From Pilimelia anulata (GTDB taxonomy: Bacteria; Actinomycetota; Actinomycetes; Mycobacteriales; Micromonosporaceae), in contig NZ_BMQB01000004.1 in assembly GCF_014647895.1 (NCBI RefSeq), positions 62,001 to 126,000 of the forward strand: a stretch of DNA of 64,000 nucleotides, written 5' to 3'. The notes under the pieces are model-generated. The model saw only the letters and a program-made list of their open reading frames with translations. It did no database searches and was not told the DNA's origin. Positions within the stretch are counted from its first letter, which is position 1. Every line of letters begins with the position of its first letter. The position numbers were made by a program, and so were the translations under genes. Shown piece by piece: positions 1-8,285 of this stretch.

Positions 1-230
1 TGGTACGTTTGGTGATGCGGACATCAATTGACCCCGGACTCACGGAATTCGGATCCATACCCCTGCCTTTCTGTTCCGGGCGCGGGGAGAGCGCGCCCGA
101 GGACCCCCGGTGCTAGCGGAGTACGGATTTCAACGAGCCGATCTTTCGATGTGACATCGGTTCTTCGGGCATTGAAGTCGGCCCTGTCGTGCGCGCAGTG
201 CAGTGACATGGCTCGACCCCCGGATTGTTG
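1..230. other. non-coding left flank
   Basis: No open reading frame with actinobacterial codon bias covers this stretch on either strand, and its G+C content is lower than in the genes that follow. It probably holds upstream regulatory sequence for the dipeptidase gene or the 3' flank of a gene outside the window. Adjacent EcoRI and BamHI hexamers at 45-56 are the only oddity. Confidence 0.5.
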
Positions 231-236
231 TACGGT
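231..236 (+). promoter_or_regulatory. -10 element for leaderless dipeptidase gene
   Basis: The hexamer TACGGT fits TANNNT and lies exactly 6 nt before the ATG at 243, so the transcript probably begins at or near the start codon. Confidence 0.6.
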
Positions 237-242
237 CCAGGA

Positions 243-1439
243 ATGACGTCGCAACGGATCACCGAGCTGCTCGCCACAGCGCCCATTCTGGACGGTCACA
301 ACGACCTCGCCTGGGAGATGCGGGTGCGGGTGGGGTACGACCTCGGGCGCCTCGATCCCGCCGCCGACCAGCGCGGCACCGGCCTGCACACCGACCTGCC
401 CCGGCTCGCCGCCGGCGGCGTCGGGGCGCAGTTCTGGTCGGTCTACGTCGACGCGGAGGCGCCGCCGGAGCAGCACGTCACGGCGACCCTGGAGCAGATC
501 GACTTCATCCACCGCTGGGTCGCCGCCCACCCCGACCGGCTCGCCCCGGCGGGCACCGCCGACGAGGTCGAGGCCGCCCGGGCGAGCGGCCGGATCGCCT
601 GCCTGCTCGGCGCCGAGGGCGGGCACTCGATCGGCGGGTCGCTGGGGGCGCTGCGGATGCTGTACCGGCTGGGCGTCCGGTACCTGACCCTCACCCACAA
701 CGTGAACGTCGGGTGGGCGGACAGCGCCACCGACACCCCGGCCGCCGGCGGGCTGACCGCGTTCGGCCGCGAGGTCGTCGGCGAGATGAACCGGCTGGGG
801 ATGCTCGTCGACCTCTCGCACACCGCCCCGGCGACCATGCACGCCGCGCTGGACGCCAGCGCCGCCCCGGCGTTCTTCTCCCACTCCAACGCGCTGGCCC
901 GCTGCGCCCACCCGCGCAACGTCCCGGACGACGTGCTGCGCCGGGTGCGCGACACCGGCGGGGTGGTGATGGCGACGTTCGTGCCGTGGTTCCTCACCGA
1001 CGAGTGCCGGCAGTGGGCCGAGGGCGCGTTCGCCGAGCTGGACGCGCTGGCCGACCGGTATCCGCCGGGCAGCCCCGAGCTGGCCGCCGCGCGCGAGCGG
1101 TGGCGCGCGGCCCGGGCCGCCCCGCCGGTCGGGCCGGGGGACGTCGCCGACCACCTCGACCACCTGCGCGACGTCGCCGGGGTCGCCGGGGTCGGCCTGG
1201 GCGGGGACTTCGACGGTACGCCGATCGTGGTCCCCGGCCTGCCCGACGTCGCGGCGTACCCGGCGCTGCTGGCGCTGCTCGCCGAGCGCGGCTGGTCCGA
1301 CGCGGACCTGGCCGCGCTGACCCGGCACAACGCGCTGCGGGTGCTGCGCGAGGCGGAGGCGGTGTCGGCGCGGCTGCGCCGCGAGCGCGACCCCTCGGTC
1401 GCCACCCTGGCCGCCCTCGACGGCCCGCCCGCCGCCTGA
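243..1439 (+). CDS. membrane dipeptidase-like peptidase M19
   Basis: This is a zinc-dependent dipeptidase of the M19 (renal dipeptidase) family, which cleaves dipeptides including some D-amino-acid forms. The N-terminal metal site is the family motif ILDGHNDLAW near residues 15-24, and later family signatures include EGGHSIGG, LTHNVNVGWADS, DLSHT and FSHSNA. Its 398 residues are normal for bacterial members. I chose the ATG at 243 over an in-frame TTG at 225 because a TACGGT hexamer sits 6 nt upstream. No signal peptide is visible, so it is probably cytoplasmic. It converges on the subtilase gene with only 4 bp between the stop codons. Confidence 0.93.
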   Translation: MTSQRITELLATAPILDGHNDLAWEMRVRVGYDLGRLDPAADQRGTGLHTDLPRLAAGGVGAQFWSVYVDAEAPPEQHVTATLEQIDFIHRWVAAHPDRLAPAGTADEVEAARASGRIACLLGAEGGHSIGGSLGALRMLYRLGVRYLTLTHNVNVGWADSATDTPAAGGLTAFGREVVGEMNRLGMLVDLSHTAPATMHAALDASAAPAFFSHSNALARCAHPRNVPDDVLRRVRDTGGVVMATFVPWFLTDECRQWAEGAFAELDALADRYPPGSPELAAARERWRAARAAPPVGPGDVADHLDHLRDVAGVAGVGLGGDFDGTPIVVPGLPDVAAYPALLALLAERGWSDADLAALTRHNALRVLREAEAVSARLRRERDPSVATLAALDGPPAA

Positions 1440-1443
1440 GGCG

Positions 1444-3786
1444 TCAGCCCGCGCGGGCGGCGGCCACCGCCGCGGCCGCGTCGACCAGGCCCGCGCCCGT
1501 GGCGTTCGCCGGGTCGCCGCCGCAGGTCACCCCGGCGCGCACGTCCCGGCTCGCCGTGCGGCGCAGCAGCTCCCGGGTGCCGGCGACGTCGCCGACCAGG
1601 CGCGGGTTCGCCGACCAGACCAGCGCGACCACGCCCGCGACGTGCGGCGTGGCCATCGACGTCCCGTCGTTGCGGGTGTACGTGCCGCCCGGCACCGCGG
1701 ACAGGATGTCGGCGCCCGGCGCGACCACGTCCGGCTTCACCGCGCCGGCCGGCGTCGGCCCGCGGCTGGAGAACGAGGTGACCGCGCGGCCGGCGTCGAC
1801 CGCGCCGACGGTGAACGCGTCCGGGTACGGCGCCGGCGGGTCGTCGATCGTCGCACAGCCGGGGCCCTCGTTGCCGGCGGCGGCGGCGAAGAACACCCCG
1901 GCGGCCCGGAACGCGGCGATCGCCGGGGCCAGCGAGGCGGTGTCGCAGCCCTCGGCGGCCGGGCAGCCCCACGAGTTCGTCAGCACGTGCGAGGCGCGGG
2001 CCGGGCGGCCGTCGCGGAACGGGTCGCCGCCGGGCGGGAACGGCGCCAGCATGAATTGCAGGCAGTCCAGGTACCGGGCCGGGTTGCCCAGGTTCCGGTC
2101 CAGGTTGACGCAGCCGACCCAGCCGGCGCCGGGCGCGACGCCGATCCCGCCCGCCCCGACGGCGGTGCCGAGCGTGTGCGTGCCGTGGCCGCCGCGGTCG
2201 GTGGGGGAGCGGCTGCCGTTCCACGGGTCGTACCAGGAGTCGTCCCCGCCGCGGAACGTGTTGCTCAGCCGCGGGTGCCGGCCGTCCACGCCGGAGTCGG
2301 ACGTGCCGACGGTGATCCCGACGCCGGTGACGCCGGTCCGCCAGACCCGGTCGGCGCCGATCAGCCTGATGTTCCACGGCACGCCGACCGGGGCGGCGTC
2401 CTCGCCGCGGTTCGTCGGCACCGGCGCGGGCAGCGGGCGCAGCCGGGGGCTGAACAGCACCCGGGCGACGTCGGAGCGCCGTTCCAGCAGCGGGCGCAGG
2501 GCCGGGCCGGCGTCGACCTCGATGGCGTTGACCAGGTAGTACGGCGTGTACCGGAGGCCGCGGTCGGCCAGGTACGCGCGCAGGCCCGCCTGGGTGCGCT
2601 CGGCGTGCGCGACGAGCCCGGCGTACACCGCGCCGGTGCGGGCGGCGTGGCCGGGCAGGCCCGGCGGCGCGGCCGGGGCGGCGGGGGCGGCCTGGTCGCG
2701 CAGGACCACGAACAGCCGGTCGCCGAAGAAGCCCGGCTGCCCGGCGGCGGCGTACACGGCGGTGCCGGCGAGCAGCGTGGCGACCAGGGCGATCCCGGCG
2801 GTGACCCGGCCGGGGCCGGTCGGGCGGGCGAGCGCCGCGCAGGCCGCGCCGACCAGCCAGGCGGCGCCGACGGCGAGCAGGGTGCCGATCAGCGTCCAGT
2901 ACGGCACGTCCCGGTCCAGCAGCAGGAGCGTGACCTCCTCGCCGTCCACGCCGGCCAGCGGCCCGAACGCGGCCAGCGCGACCAGGGCCCCGGCGGCCGC
3001 CCCGCCGCCGAGCGCGGCGGCGGCGAAGCCCGCGGCGCCGAGCACGAGCAGCACGGCCAGGTGCGGGCCGGCCGGCCCGGTGCCGGCGCCGAGCAGGAGC
3101 AGCGCCACGCCCGCGATCGGGCCGAGCGCAAGGGTGCGGCGCAGCCGCCCGGCCACCGGGTACGCCGCCCGGAAGCCGCGGCCGAGCAGGACGGCGGCGA
3201 GCGCGCCCACCGCGAGCGCGGCCAGGGCGGCCAGCGCGGTCTCGAGCGGGCCGCCGGCCGCGCCGAGCCACAGCCAGGGCAGCAGCACGACCGCGCCGGC
3301 GGCGGCGCCCAGCGGCAGCGCGCCGCGCGGCGCGGGCGGCGCGTCGACCCGGCGGTCGACCAGCCGGCCGGCGAGTGCGGCGAGGCCGGCGAGGAGGGCC
3401 AGCAGGAGCAGGTACCGCTCGTTCTCCGCCGGCGGGACCAGCCGGGCCGGGCCGAGCCAGGCGAGCAGCCCGGCGGCGGCCAGCCACAGCCGGCCGGTGT
3501 ACCGGGCCCAGCCGGGGCGGGCGGCGACGGCGAGCAGCAGCGCGGGCAGCCCGACCAGCAGCGCGGTGCCGAGCGCGCCGGCGGTCCACAGCCAGTGCGG
3601 CAGCGCGCCCCCGGTGGCCAGCCGGAACTGGTCGACCACCCAGCCGGTGAGCTGCCCGCCCGCGGCGACGGCCGCGCTCCACAGGCCGACGAGGACGATG
3701 CCGACGATGCCGGCGGCCTTCCCGGTGGGCGGGGGCGGCGGGGCGAGGTACGGCGGCTGCGGGTGGGCGGGCCAGGGCGCATTCAC
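1444..3786 (-). CDS. S8 subtilase with polytopic N-terminal membrane domain
   Basis: This is a serine protease of the subtilisin (S8) family, about 780 residues. The catalytic triad is visible: Asp near 497 (TSDSGVDG), His near 534 (GGHGTHT) and Ser near 710 (GTSMATPHVAG); TNSWG around 603-607 carries the oxyanion Asn. Unusually, residues 1-350 contain ten or eleven hydrophobic segments instead of a signal peptide, followed by a short linker and a probable inhibitor-like propeptide (about 355-450). The protease domain should therefore be tethered to the membrane, probably facing outside. The GTG at 3786 is chosen because TAGTGT lies 7 nt upstream. The gene is divergent from glpD. Confidence 0.88.
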   Translation of the reverse strand: MNAPWPAHPQPPYLAPPPPPTGKAAGIVGIVLVGLWSAAVAAGGQLTGWVVDQFRLATGGALPHWLWTAGALGTALLVGLPALLLAVAARPGWARYTGRLWLAAAGLLAWLGPARLVPPAENERYLLLLALLAGLAALAGRLVDRRVDAPPAPRGALPLGAAAGAVVLLPWLWLGAAGGPLETALAALAALAVGALAAVLLGRGFRAAYPVAGRLRRTLALGPIAGVALLLLGAGTGPAGPHLAVLLVLGAAGFAAAALGGGAAAGALVALAAFGPLAGVDGEEVTLLLLDRDVPYWTLIGTLLAVGAAWLVGAACAALARPTGPGRVTAGIALVATLLAGTAVYAAAGQPGFFGDRLFVVLRDQAAPAAPAAPPGLPGHAARTGAVYAGLVAHAERTQAGLRAYLADRGLRYTPYYLVNAIEVDAGPALRPLLERRSDVARVLFSPRLRPLPAPVPTNRGEDAAPVGVPWNIRLIGADRVWRTGVTGVGITVGTSDSGVDGRHPRLSNTFRGGDDSWYDPWNGSRSPTDRGGHGTHTLGTAVGAGGIGVAPGAGWVGCVNLDRNLGNPARYLDCLQFMLAPFPPGGDPFRDGRPARASHVLTNSWGCPAAEGCDTASLAPAIAAFRAAGVFFAAAAGNEGPGCATIDDPPAPYPDAFTVGAVDAGRAVTSFSSRGPTPAGAVKPDVVAPGADILSAVPGGTYTRNDGTSMATPHVAGVVALVWSANPRLVGDVAGTRELLRRTASRDVRAGVTCGGDPANATGAGLVDAAAAVAAARAG

Positions 3787-3793
3787 GGACGAA

Positions 3794-3799
3794 ACACTA
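3794..3799 (-). promoter_or_regulatory. -10 element for subtilase gene
   Basis: TAGTGT on the minus strand lies 7 nt before the GTG at 3786, consistent with a leaderless transcript. Confidence 0.5.
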
Positions 3800-3898
3800 C
3801 GTGCCGCGCGCCCCGGCCGCGCCGCGTCCCACGCGGCCGGGGCGGGCGGCGGCATCGACGGGCGCCGCGATCGGCCGCCCGGCCCGGGGCCGGCGGGC

Positions 3899-3904
3899 TA
3901 CGGT
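3899..3904 (+). promoter_or_regulatory. -10 element for glpD
   Basis: TACGGT lies exactly 6 nt before the GTG at 3911, consistent with a leaderless transcript. Confidence 0.6.
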
Positions 3905-3910
3905 GGTGGC

Positions 3911-5698
3911 GTGCGTACGGCAACGGTGTCCCGGTCCGCGGCGAGCGAGCTGTCCCCCGAGCGGCGCCGCGCCGACCTGCGCCGGCTCGCGGACGGCGAG
4001 TTCGACGTGGTCGTCGTCGGCGGCGGCGTCACCGGCGCCGGGGCGGCGGTGGACGCCGCGTCGCGCGGGCTGCGGGTGGCGCTGGTCGAGGCGCGGGACC
4101 TGGCGGCGGGCACGTCCAGCCGGTCCAGCAAGCTGATCCACGGCGGGCTGCGGTACCTGGAGCAGTTCGAGTTCGGGCTGGTGCACGAGGCGCTGACCGA
4201 GCGCGGGTTGCTGGCCACCCGGCTCGCCCCGCACCTGGTCCGGCCGGTGCCGTTCCTGGTGCCGCTGGCCGCGCCGCCGGGGGTGCGCGGCTGGCCGGCG
4301 CGGGTGGCCCGGCGGGCGTACTACGGGGCGGGGCTGGCGTTGTACGACGCGTTCGCCACCGCCATGGGCTCCGGGCGCGGGATGCCGCTGCACCGGCACC
4401 TGTCCCGTGACGCCGCCCGGCGGCTGATGCCGAGCCTGCGCCCGGACGTGCTGACCGGCGCGATCCGGTACCACGACGCGCAGATGGACGACGCCCGGAT
4501 GGTCGTCGCGCTCGCCCGCACCGCCGCGTCGCTGGGCGCGGCCGTGCTGACCAGCGCCCGGGTGACCGCGATCACCCGGACCGCGCGCGAGGTGACCGGC
4601 GTCCGGGTGACCGATGTGGAGGACGGCGCGGAGTACGCGGTCCGCGCCCGCACGGTGATCGCCGCGACCGGCGTGTGGAGCGACGACATCTCGGCCCTGC
4701 TGCGCGACGTCGGGGTGCGGCCGGGGCTGCGGGTGCGGGCGTCGAAGGGCGTGCACCTGGTGGTACCCCGGTCGGCGATCTCCGGGACCGCGGGGCTGAT
4801 CCTGCGGACGGCCAGCTCGGTGCTGTTCGTGATCCCGTGGGAGGGGCACTGGATCATCGGCACCACCGACACCGACTGGACGTTCGACCGGGACCACCCG
4901 GCGGCGACCGCGCGGGATATCGCGTACCTGCTGGACCAGGTCAACCCCGTCCTCGACCGGCCGCTGACGACCGCGGACATCGAGGGCGTGTACGCCGGCC
5001 TGCGCCCGCTGCTGACCGGCGACTCCGAGGCCACCTCGGCGCTGTCCCGCCGGCACGCGGTGGTCGAGCCGATGCTGGGGCTGCTGCTGGTCGCGGGCGG
5101 GAAGTACACGACGTACCGGGTGATGGCCGCCGACGTCGTCGACCGCGCGGCCCGCCGGCTGCCCGCCCCGGTGCCGGCCTCGCGTACCGACCACCTGCCG
5201 CTGCTGGGCGCCGACGGGTACCACGCCGCCTGGCGGGACCGGGCCGACCTGGCCCGCCGGCACCAGGTCAGCGTCGGCGTGGTCGAGCACCTGCTGGAGC
5301 GGTACGGCAGCACGACCGTCGACGTGCTGCGCCGGGTCGCCGCCGACCCGGCGCTGGCCGCGCCGCTGCCGGGGGCGCCGGAGTACCTGGCCGCCGAGGT
5401 CGCCCACGCCGCCTCCGCCGAGGGCGCGCTGCACCTGGAGGACGTCCTCACCCGGCGGACCCGGATCTCGATCGAGACCGCGCACCGGGGCCTGGACACC
5501 GCCCCGGCGGCGGCCGCGCTGATGGGCGACGTGCTCGGCTGGGACGCCGCCCGGCGCGAGCGGGAGATCGACTGGTACCGGCAGCGGGTCGACGCCGAGC
5601 GGCGCTCGCAGGCGGTCGGCGACGACGCGGGCGCGGACGCGGTCCGGCGCACGGTGGCCGATGCGCGTGCGGCGGCGGGGAACCAGCGGGGCGGCTGA
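3911..5698 (+). CDS. glpD: aerobic glycerol-3-phosphate dehydrogenase
   Basis: GlpD oxidises sn-glycerol 3-phosphate to dihydroxyacetone phosphate and passes electrons through FAD to the quinone pool at the membrane. The FAD-binding Rossmann motif VVVGGGVTGAGAAVDAASRG is near residues 31-50, followed by the GlpD signature SSRSSKLIHGGLRYLE. Further family blocks are GTTDTDW and GVYAGLRPL, and the C-terminal DAO_C domain fills the last ~130 residues. The length of 595 residues is typical. The GTG at 3911 is supported by a leaderless promoter. No glpF or glpK is adjacent. The downstream lipoprotein gene follows after 14 bp and may be cotranscribed. Confidence 0.95.
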   Translation: MRTATVSRSAASELSPERRRADLRRLADGEFDVVVVGGGVTGAGAAVDAASRGLRVALVEARDLAAGTSSRSSKLIHGGLRYLEQFEFGLVHEALTERGLLATRLAPHLVRPVPFLVPLAAPPGVRGWPARVARRAYYGAGLALYDAFATAMGSGRGMPLHRHLSRDAARRLMPSLRPDVLTGAIRYHDAQMDDARMVVALARTAASLGAAVLTSARVTAITRTAREVTGVRVTDVEDGAEYAVRARTVIAATGVWSDDISALLRDVGVRPGLRVRASKGVHLVVPRSAISGTAGLILRTASSVLFVIPWEGHWIIGTTDTDWTFDRDHPAATARDIAYLLDQVNPVLDRPLTTADIEGVYAGLRPLLTGDSEATSALSRRHAVVEPMLGLLLVAGGKYTTYRVMAADVVDRAARRLPAPVPASRTDHLPLLGADGYHAAWRDRADLARRHQVSVGVVEHLLERYGSTTVDVLRRVAADPALAAPLPGAPEYLAAEVAHAASAEGALHLEDVLTRRTRISIETAHRGLDTAPAAAALMGDVLGWDAARREREIDWYRQRVDAERRSQAVGDDAGADAVRRTVADARAAAGNQRGG

Positions 5699-5712
5699 GG
5701 CGTCGCATCGAC

Positions 5713-6270
5713 ATGAATCGAATCCCCACGGCCCTCGCCGGGCTCGTGGCCCTCAGCGTGGTCGCCGGCTGCGACGCCGGCGCGGAGCAGCCCCGACCGG
5801 CCGCCGGCGGCGTGATCGAGACCGTGCCGCCGGAGCCCGTCGCCACCCCGAGCCCCCTGCCCAGCGCGACGCCGCGCCCGAGCCGCCCCGCCGGGCGCGG
5901 CGACGGCGACCGCCGGCGCGCCCGGGCCGGCGCCGGCCGGGTCGCGGTACACCGCTCGGGCGGCCTGGTCGGGCACGACGACGTCCTGACGGTCACCGAC
6001 GCCGGGAGCTGGCGGTTCACCTCCGACGGCCGGTCGCGCGGGCGGGGCGCGCTCAGCGACGAGCGGGAGGCGCAGCTCGACGAGCTGGTCACCGGCGCGG
6101 CCCTCGCCGACGAGTCCCGCAAGCCGATCAAGTACGCCTGCCAGGACGGCATCCTGTACCGGGTGGTCAGCGGCGGCCGGACGGTGAGCTGGCGGGACTG
6201 CGGCCCCGGCAGCTACCCGCGGGCCGCCCGGACCATCGCCGAGCGACTGCGCGCCTGGACGGCCCTGTAG
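5713..6270 (+). CDS. lipoprotein with emfourin-like C-terminal domain
   Basis: This is a 185-residue secreted lipoprotein: a short basic N-terminus, a hydrophobic stretch and the lipobox VVAGC place the lipidated Cys near residue 19. A Pro/Ala/Arg-rich linker (about 25-75) leads to a compact C-terminal domain. The pattern VAVHRSGGLVGHDDVLTV, with a following GSWRF and a Cys pair (YACQDG, WRDCG), resembles the protealysin-inhibitor/emfourin fold found in actinobacterial lipoproteins. A protease-inhibitor role is inference only. It lies 14 bp after glpD and may share its transcript. Confidence 0.65.
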   Translation: MNRIPTALAGLVALSVVAGCDAGAEQPRPAAGGVIETVPPEPVATPSPLPSATPRPSRPAGRGDGDRRRARAGAGRVAVHRSGGLVGHDDVLTVTDAGSWRFTSDGRSRGRGALSDEREAQLDELVTGAALADESRKPIKYACQDGILYRVVSGGRTVSWRDCGPGSYPRAARTIAERLRAWTAL

Positions 6271-6287
6271 CGCCCGGCGGGGGGCAC

Positions 6288-6293
6288 TAGGCT
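6288..6293 (+). promoter_or_regulatory. -10 element for PrsW-like gene
   Basis: TAGGCT lies exactly 6 nt before the GTG at 6300. Confidence 0.6.
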
Positions 6294-6299
6294 GGCGGC

Positions 6300-7700
6300 G
6301 TGGCCGATCACCCCGCCCCGCAGCCCGCCGTCCCGCCGGAGCCCGCGCCGGACCCGGCCGCCGCACCGACCACGGTGATCCCGCCGGAGGAGCTGGTGCC
6401 GCCGCGCGGCGGGCGCTGGCGCCGGGTGCTGCTGCTCGCGGCCCTCATCGGCGGCATCGCGCTGTGCGCGCTGGCCATCCTCGGCTACCTCGGCTCGCGG
6501 ATCGGCCCCGGCGCGCTCGCCATCGGCGTCGGCGCGGCGGTGCTGCCCGTACCGGTGCTCGTCGCCGCGTTCCTCTGGCTGGACCGGTTCGAGCCGGAGC
6601 CGGTCAAGTACCTGGCCTTCTGCTTCTGCTGGGGCGCGTTCGTCTCCACCCTCGCCTCGCTCGCGGTCAACAGCGGCGCCAGCGCCCTGTTCGGCCGGGT
6701 GGACCTGCCCGACTCGCTGGTCGCCGTCCTCGTCGCCCCGTTCATCGAGGAGCTGACCAAGGCGCTCGGCCCGCTGCTGCTGCTCTGGCGGCGGCGCCGG
6801 GAGATCTCCGGGATCACCGACGGCATCGTGTACTGCGGGCTCGCCGCCACCGGCTTCGCCATGGTGGAGAACATCCTGTACCTCGGCGGCCACGGGTACG
6901 CCAGCAACGCCGACGAGTACGGCCCCGCCTCCGGCGCCCAGGCCGTACTGGCGATGTGGATCGCCCGGATCCTGTTCACCGGCTTCGCCCACCCGCTGTT
7001 CACCGCGATGACCGGCATCGGGGTCGGCTTCGCCGCCCGCTCGGCGCACCGCTGGACCAGGGTCGCGGCGCCGCTCGCCGGCCTGCTCGTGGCGATGATG
7101 CTGCACGGCTCGTGGAACCTCATGGCCACCCTGGCCGCCGACTCCGGCGAGCCGGCGATCCTGCTGTACGGGTACGTGGCCGTGATGCTGCCGATCTTCT
7201 TCGGCATGGTCGGCTTCGCGCTGGTGCTGCGCTCGTGGGAGGGGCGGCTGACCGAGCGGATGCTCCCGTACTACGTCCGGGCCGGCTGGCTCAGCCCGCC
7301 CGAGGTGGCGGCGCTGAGCACGCTCACCCGCCGGCACGCCGGCCGGGTGTGGGCCCGCCGGGTGGCCGGCGAGGCGGGGGTGCGGGCGATGCGGGCGTTC
7401 CAGTTCGCCGCGGTCCGGCTGGCGCTGCTGCGCGACGGGATGCGCCGCGGCCTGGACGGCACGCCCGAGCAGGTCGCCGCGACCGCCCGCGAGGAGGCGG
7501 AGCTGCTGGCGACGATGAGCGCGTACCGGCAGGTGTTCACCGGCCGCGACCCGGTCGCGCCGCCGGCCCGCTGGACCGGGACGCACTACGAGATCGACTT
7601 CCCGGACGGGGTCCGCCGCCCGGTCGACCCGCCGCCGGAGCCGGTGGTCCCGCTGCCGATGGTGCCGGCCGTACCGCTCCACGGCTACGGCCCGCGCTGA
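6300..7700 (+). CDS. PrsW-family intramembrane protease
   Basis: This is a 466-residue polytopic membrane protein of the PrsW/CAAX-protease-like superfamily. The conserved motifs are present in order: EELTKALGP (paired Glu plus Lys), GFAMVENILYLGG (Glu and Asn), FAHPLFTAMTGIGVG (His) and MLHGSWN (His). They would form the intramembrane catalytic site. About eight hydrophobic segments run from residue 40 to 315. The cytoplasmic tail of about 150 residues is Arg-rich and ends in a Pro/Val-rich segment. In Bacillus PrsW cleaves an anti-sigma factor; the substrate here is unknown, since no sigma or anti-sigma gene is adjacent. Confidence 0.85.
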   Translation: MADHPAPQPAVPPEPAPDPAAAPTTVIPPEELVPPRGGRWRRVLLLAALIGGIALCALAILGYLGSRIGPGALAIGVGAAVLPVPVLVAAFLWLDRFEPEPVKYLAFCFCWGAFVSTLASLAVNSGASALFGRVDLPDSLVAVLVAPFIEELTKALGPLLLLWRRRREISGITDGIVYCGLAATGFAMVENILYLGGHGYASNADEYGPASGAQAVLAMWIARILFTGFAHPLFTAMTGIGVGFAARSAHRWTRVAAPLAGLLVAMMLHGSWNLMATLAADSGEPAILLYGYVAVMLPIFFGMVGFALVLRSWEGRLTERMLPYYVRAGWLSPPEVAALSTLTRRHAGRVWARRVAGEAGVRAMRAFQFAAVRLALLRDGMRRGLDGTPEQVAATAREEAELLATMSAYRQVFTGRDPVAPPARWTGTHYEIDFPDGVRRPVDPPPEPVVPLPMVPAVPLHGYGPR

Positions 7701-7746
7701 CGCGCACCCGGCGCGGGCCGGCGGCGGGTTCGGGCTGGTGGCAGGT

Positions 7747-7764
7747 CGGGCCGATGGTGGCCCG
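7747..7764. terminator. possible short terminator hairpin
   Basis: A 6-bp GC stem (CGGGCC/GGCCCG) with a 6-nt loop lies between the convergent PrsW-like and GroES-like genes. It is weak and could be chance in GC-rich DNA. Confidence 0.3.
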
Positions 7765-7800
7765 GCCGGGGCTGGTGGCGGTGGGGGGCCGGCCCGCGAT

Positions 7801-8139
7801 TCAGAGGTACAGGCCCGTGGCGTCCGGCTCGACGCGGCTCGCGGCGACCGCGTGCACGTCCCGCTCGCGCAGCAGCACGTACTGCCGGGCCTGCAACTCG
7901 ACCTCGGCCTTGTCCTCCGGGTCGAACAGCACCCGGTCCCCGGTGACGATGGCCCGGGCGTGCGGCCCGACGCCGACCACGGTGGCCCAGGACAGCCGCC
8001 GGCCGACCGACGCGGTGGCGGGGATGACGATGCCGGACGACGAGCGCCGCTCGCCCTCGGCCCCCTCCAACTCGACCAGCACCCGGTCGTGCAGGAGCCG
8101 GATCGGGAGGCCGGAGTCGATCTTCGCATCGGTGGTCAC
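7801..8139 (-). CDS. GroES-like co-chaperonin (cpn10 family)
   Basis: This is a 112-residue protein of the cpn10 fold. The opening IRLLHDRVLVELEG and the mobile-loop-like GERRSSSGIVIPATA match GroES, and ATVVGVGPHA with DRVLFDPEDKAEVEL continues the barrel. It is not next to groEL and diverges from canonical GroES, so it is probably the extra GroES-like paralogue that actinobacteria carry rather than the main co-chaperonin. The GTG at 8139 is chosen over longer alternatives because TACCGT lies 7 nt upstream and the homology begins directly after it. It is divergent from the AI-2E family transporter gene. Confidence 0.82.
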   Translation of the reverse strand: MTTDAKIDSGLPIRLLHDRVLVELEGAEGERRSSSGIVIPATASVGRRLSWATVVGVGPHARAIVTGDRVLFDPEDKAEVELQARQYVLLRERDVHAVAASRVEPDATGLYL

Positions 8140-8146
8140 GCGAAAG

Positions 8147-8152
8147 ACGGTA
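8147..8152 (-). promoter_or_regulatory. -10 element for GroES-like gene
   Basis: TACCGT on the minus strand lies 7 nt before the GTG at 8139. Confidence 0.5.
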
Positions 8153-8192
8153 CATTGCGCCCGCGCGGCCAGCCGGACGAGCCGCGGCCGAC

Positions 8193-8198
8193 TACGGT
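8193..8198 (+). promoter_or_regulatory. -10 element upstream of leader ORF
   Basis: TACGGT lies 33 nt before the ATG at 8232. This leaves a short 5' leader that contains a strong ribosome binding site (GGGAGGA at about 8219-8225). Confidence 0.45.
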
Positions 8199-8231
8199 GG
8201 GCCGGGGGTACACCGGCGGGAGGATTGACCG

Positions 8232-8285
8232 ATGACCGGCGCGGCACGCAGGAGCGGGGCGACCTCGGGCGGGTGGGGCACGTGA
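8232..8285 (+). CDS. 17-residue leader peptide coupled to AI-2E family transporter
   Basis: A 17-codon ORF (MTGAARRSGATSGGWGT) starts at ATG 8232 behind GGGAGGA with 6-nt spacing, the best Shine-Dalgarno in the area. Its TGA at 8283-8285 overlaps the GTG start of the transporter at 8282 (GTGA). The transporter itself lacks a clear ribosome binding site, so its translation may depend on ribosomes that finish this leader. No regulatory function is known. The alternative is a chance ORF whose ribosome binding site serves a longer transporter reading frame, but the two frames differ. Confidence 0.5.
   Translation: MTGAARRSGATSGGWGT

Noticed and set aside
45..56. Adjacent GAATTC and GGATCC resembling a cloning polylinker
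   Set aside because: Only two sites occur, no other vector sequence flanks them, and the surrounding DNA continues naturally into the dipeptidase promoter.
24..1328. Long minus-strand frames opposite the dipeptidase and similar Arg/Pro/Gly-rich frames throughout
   Set aside because: They are shadows produced by GC-rich codon bias on the other strand; they have no domain signatures and contain real genes in antisense.
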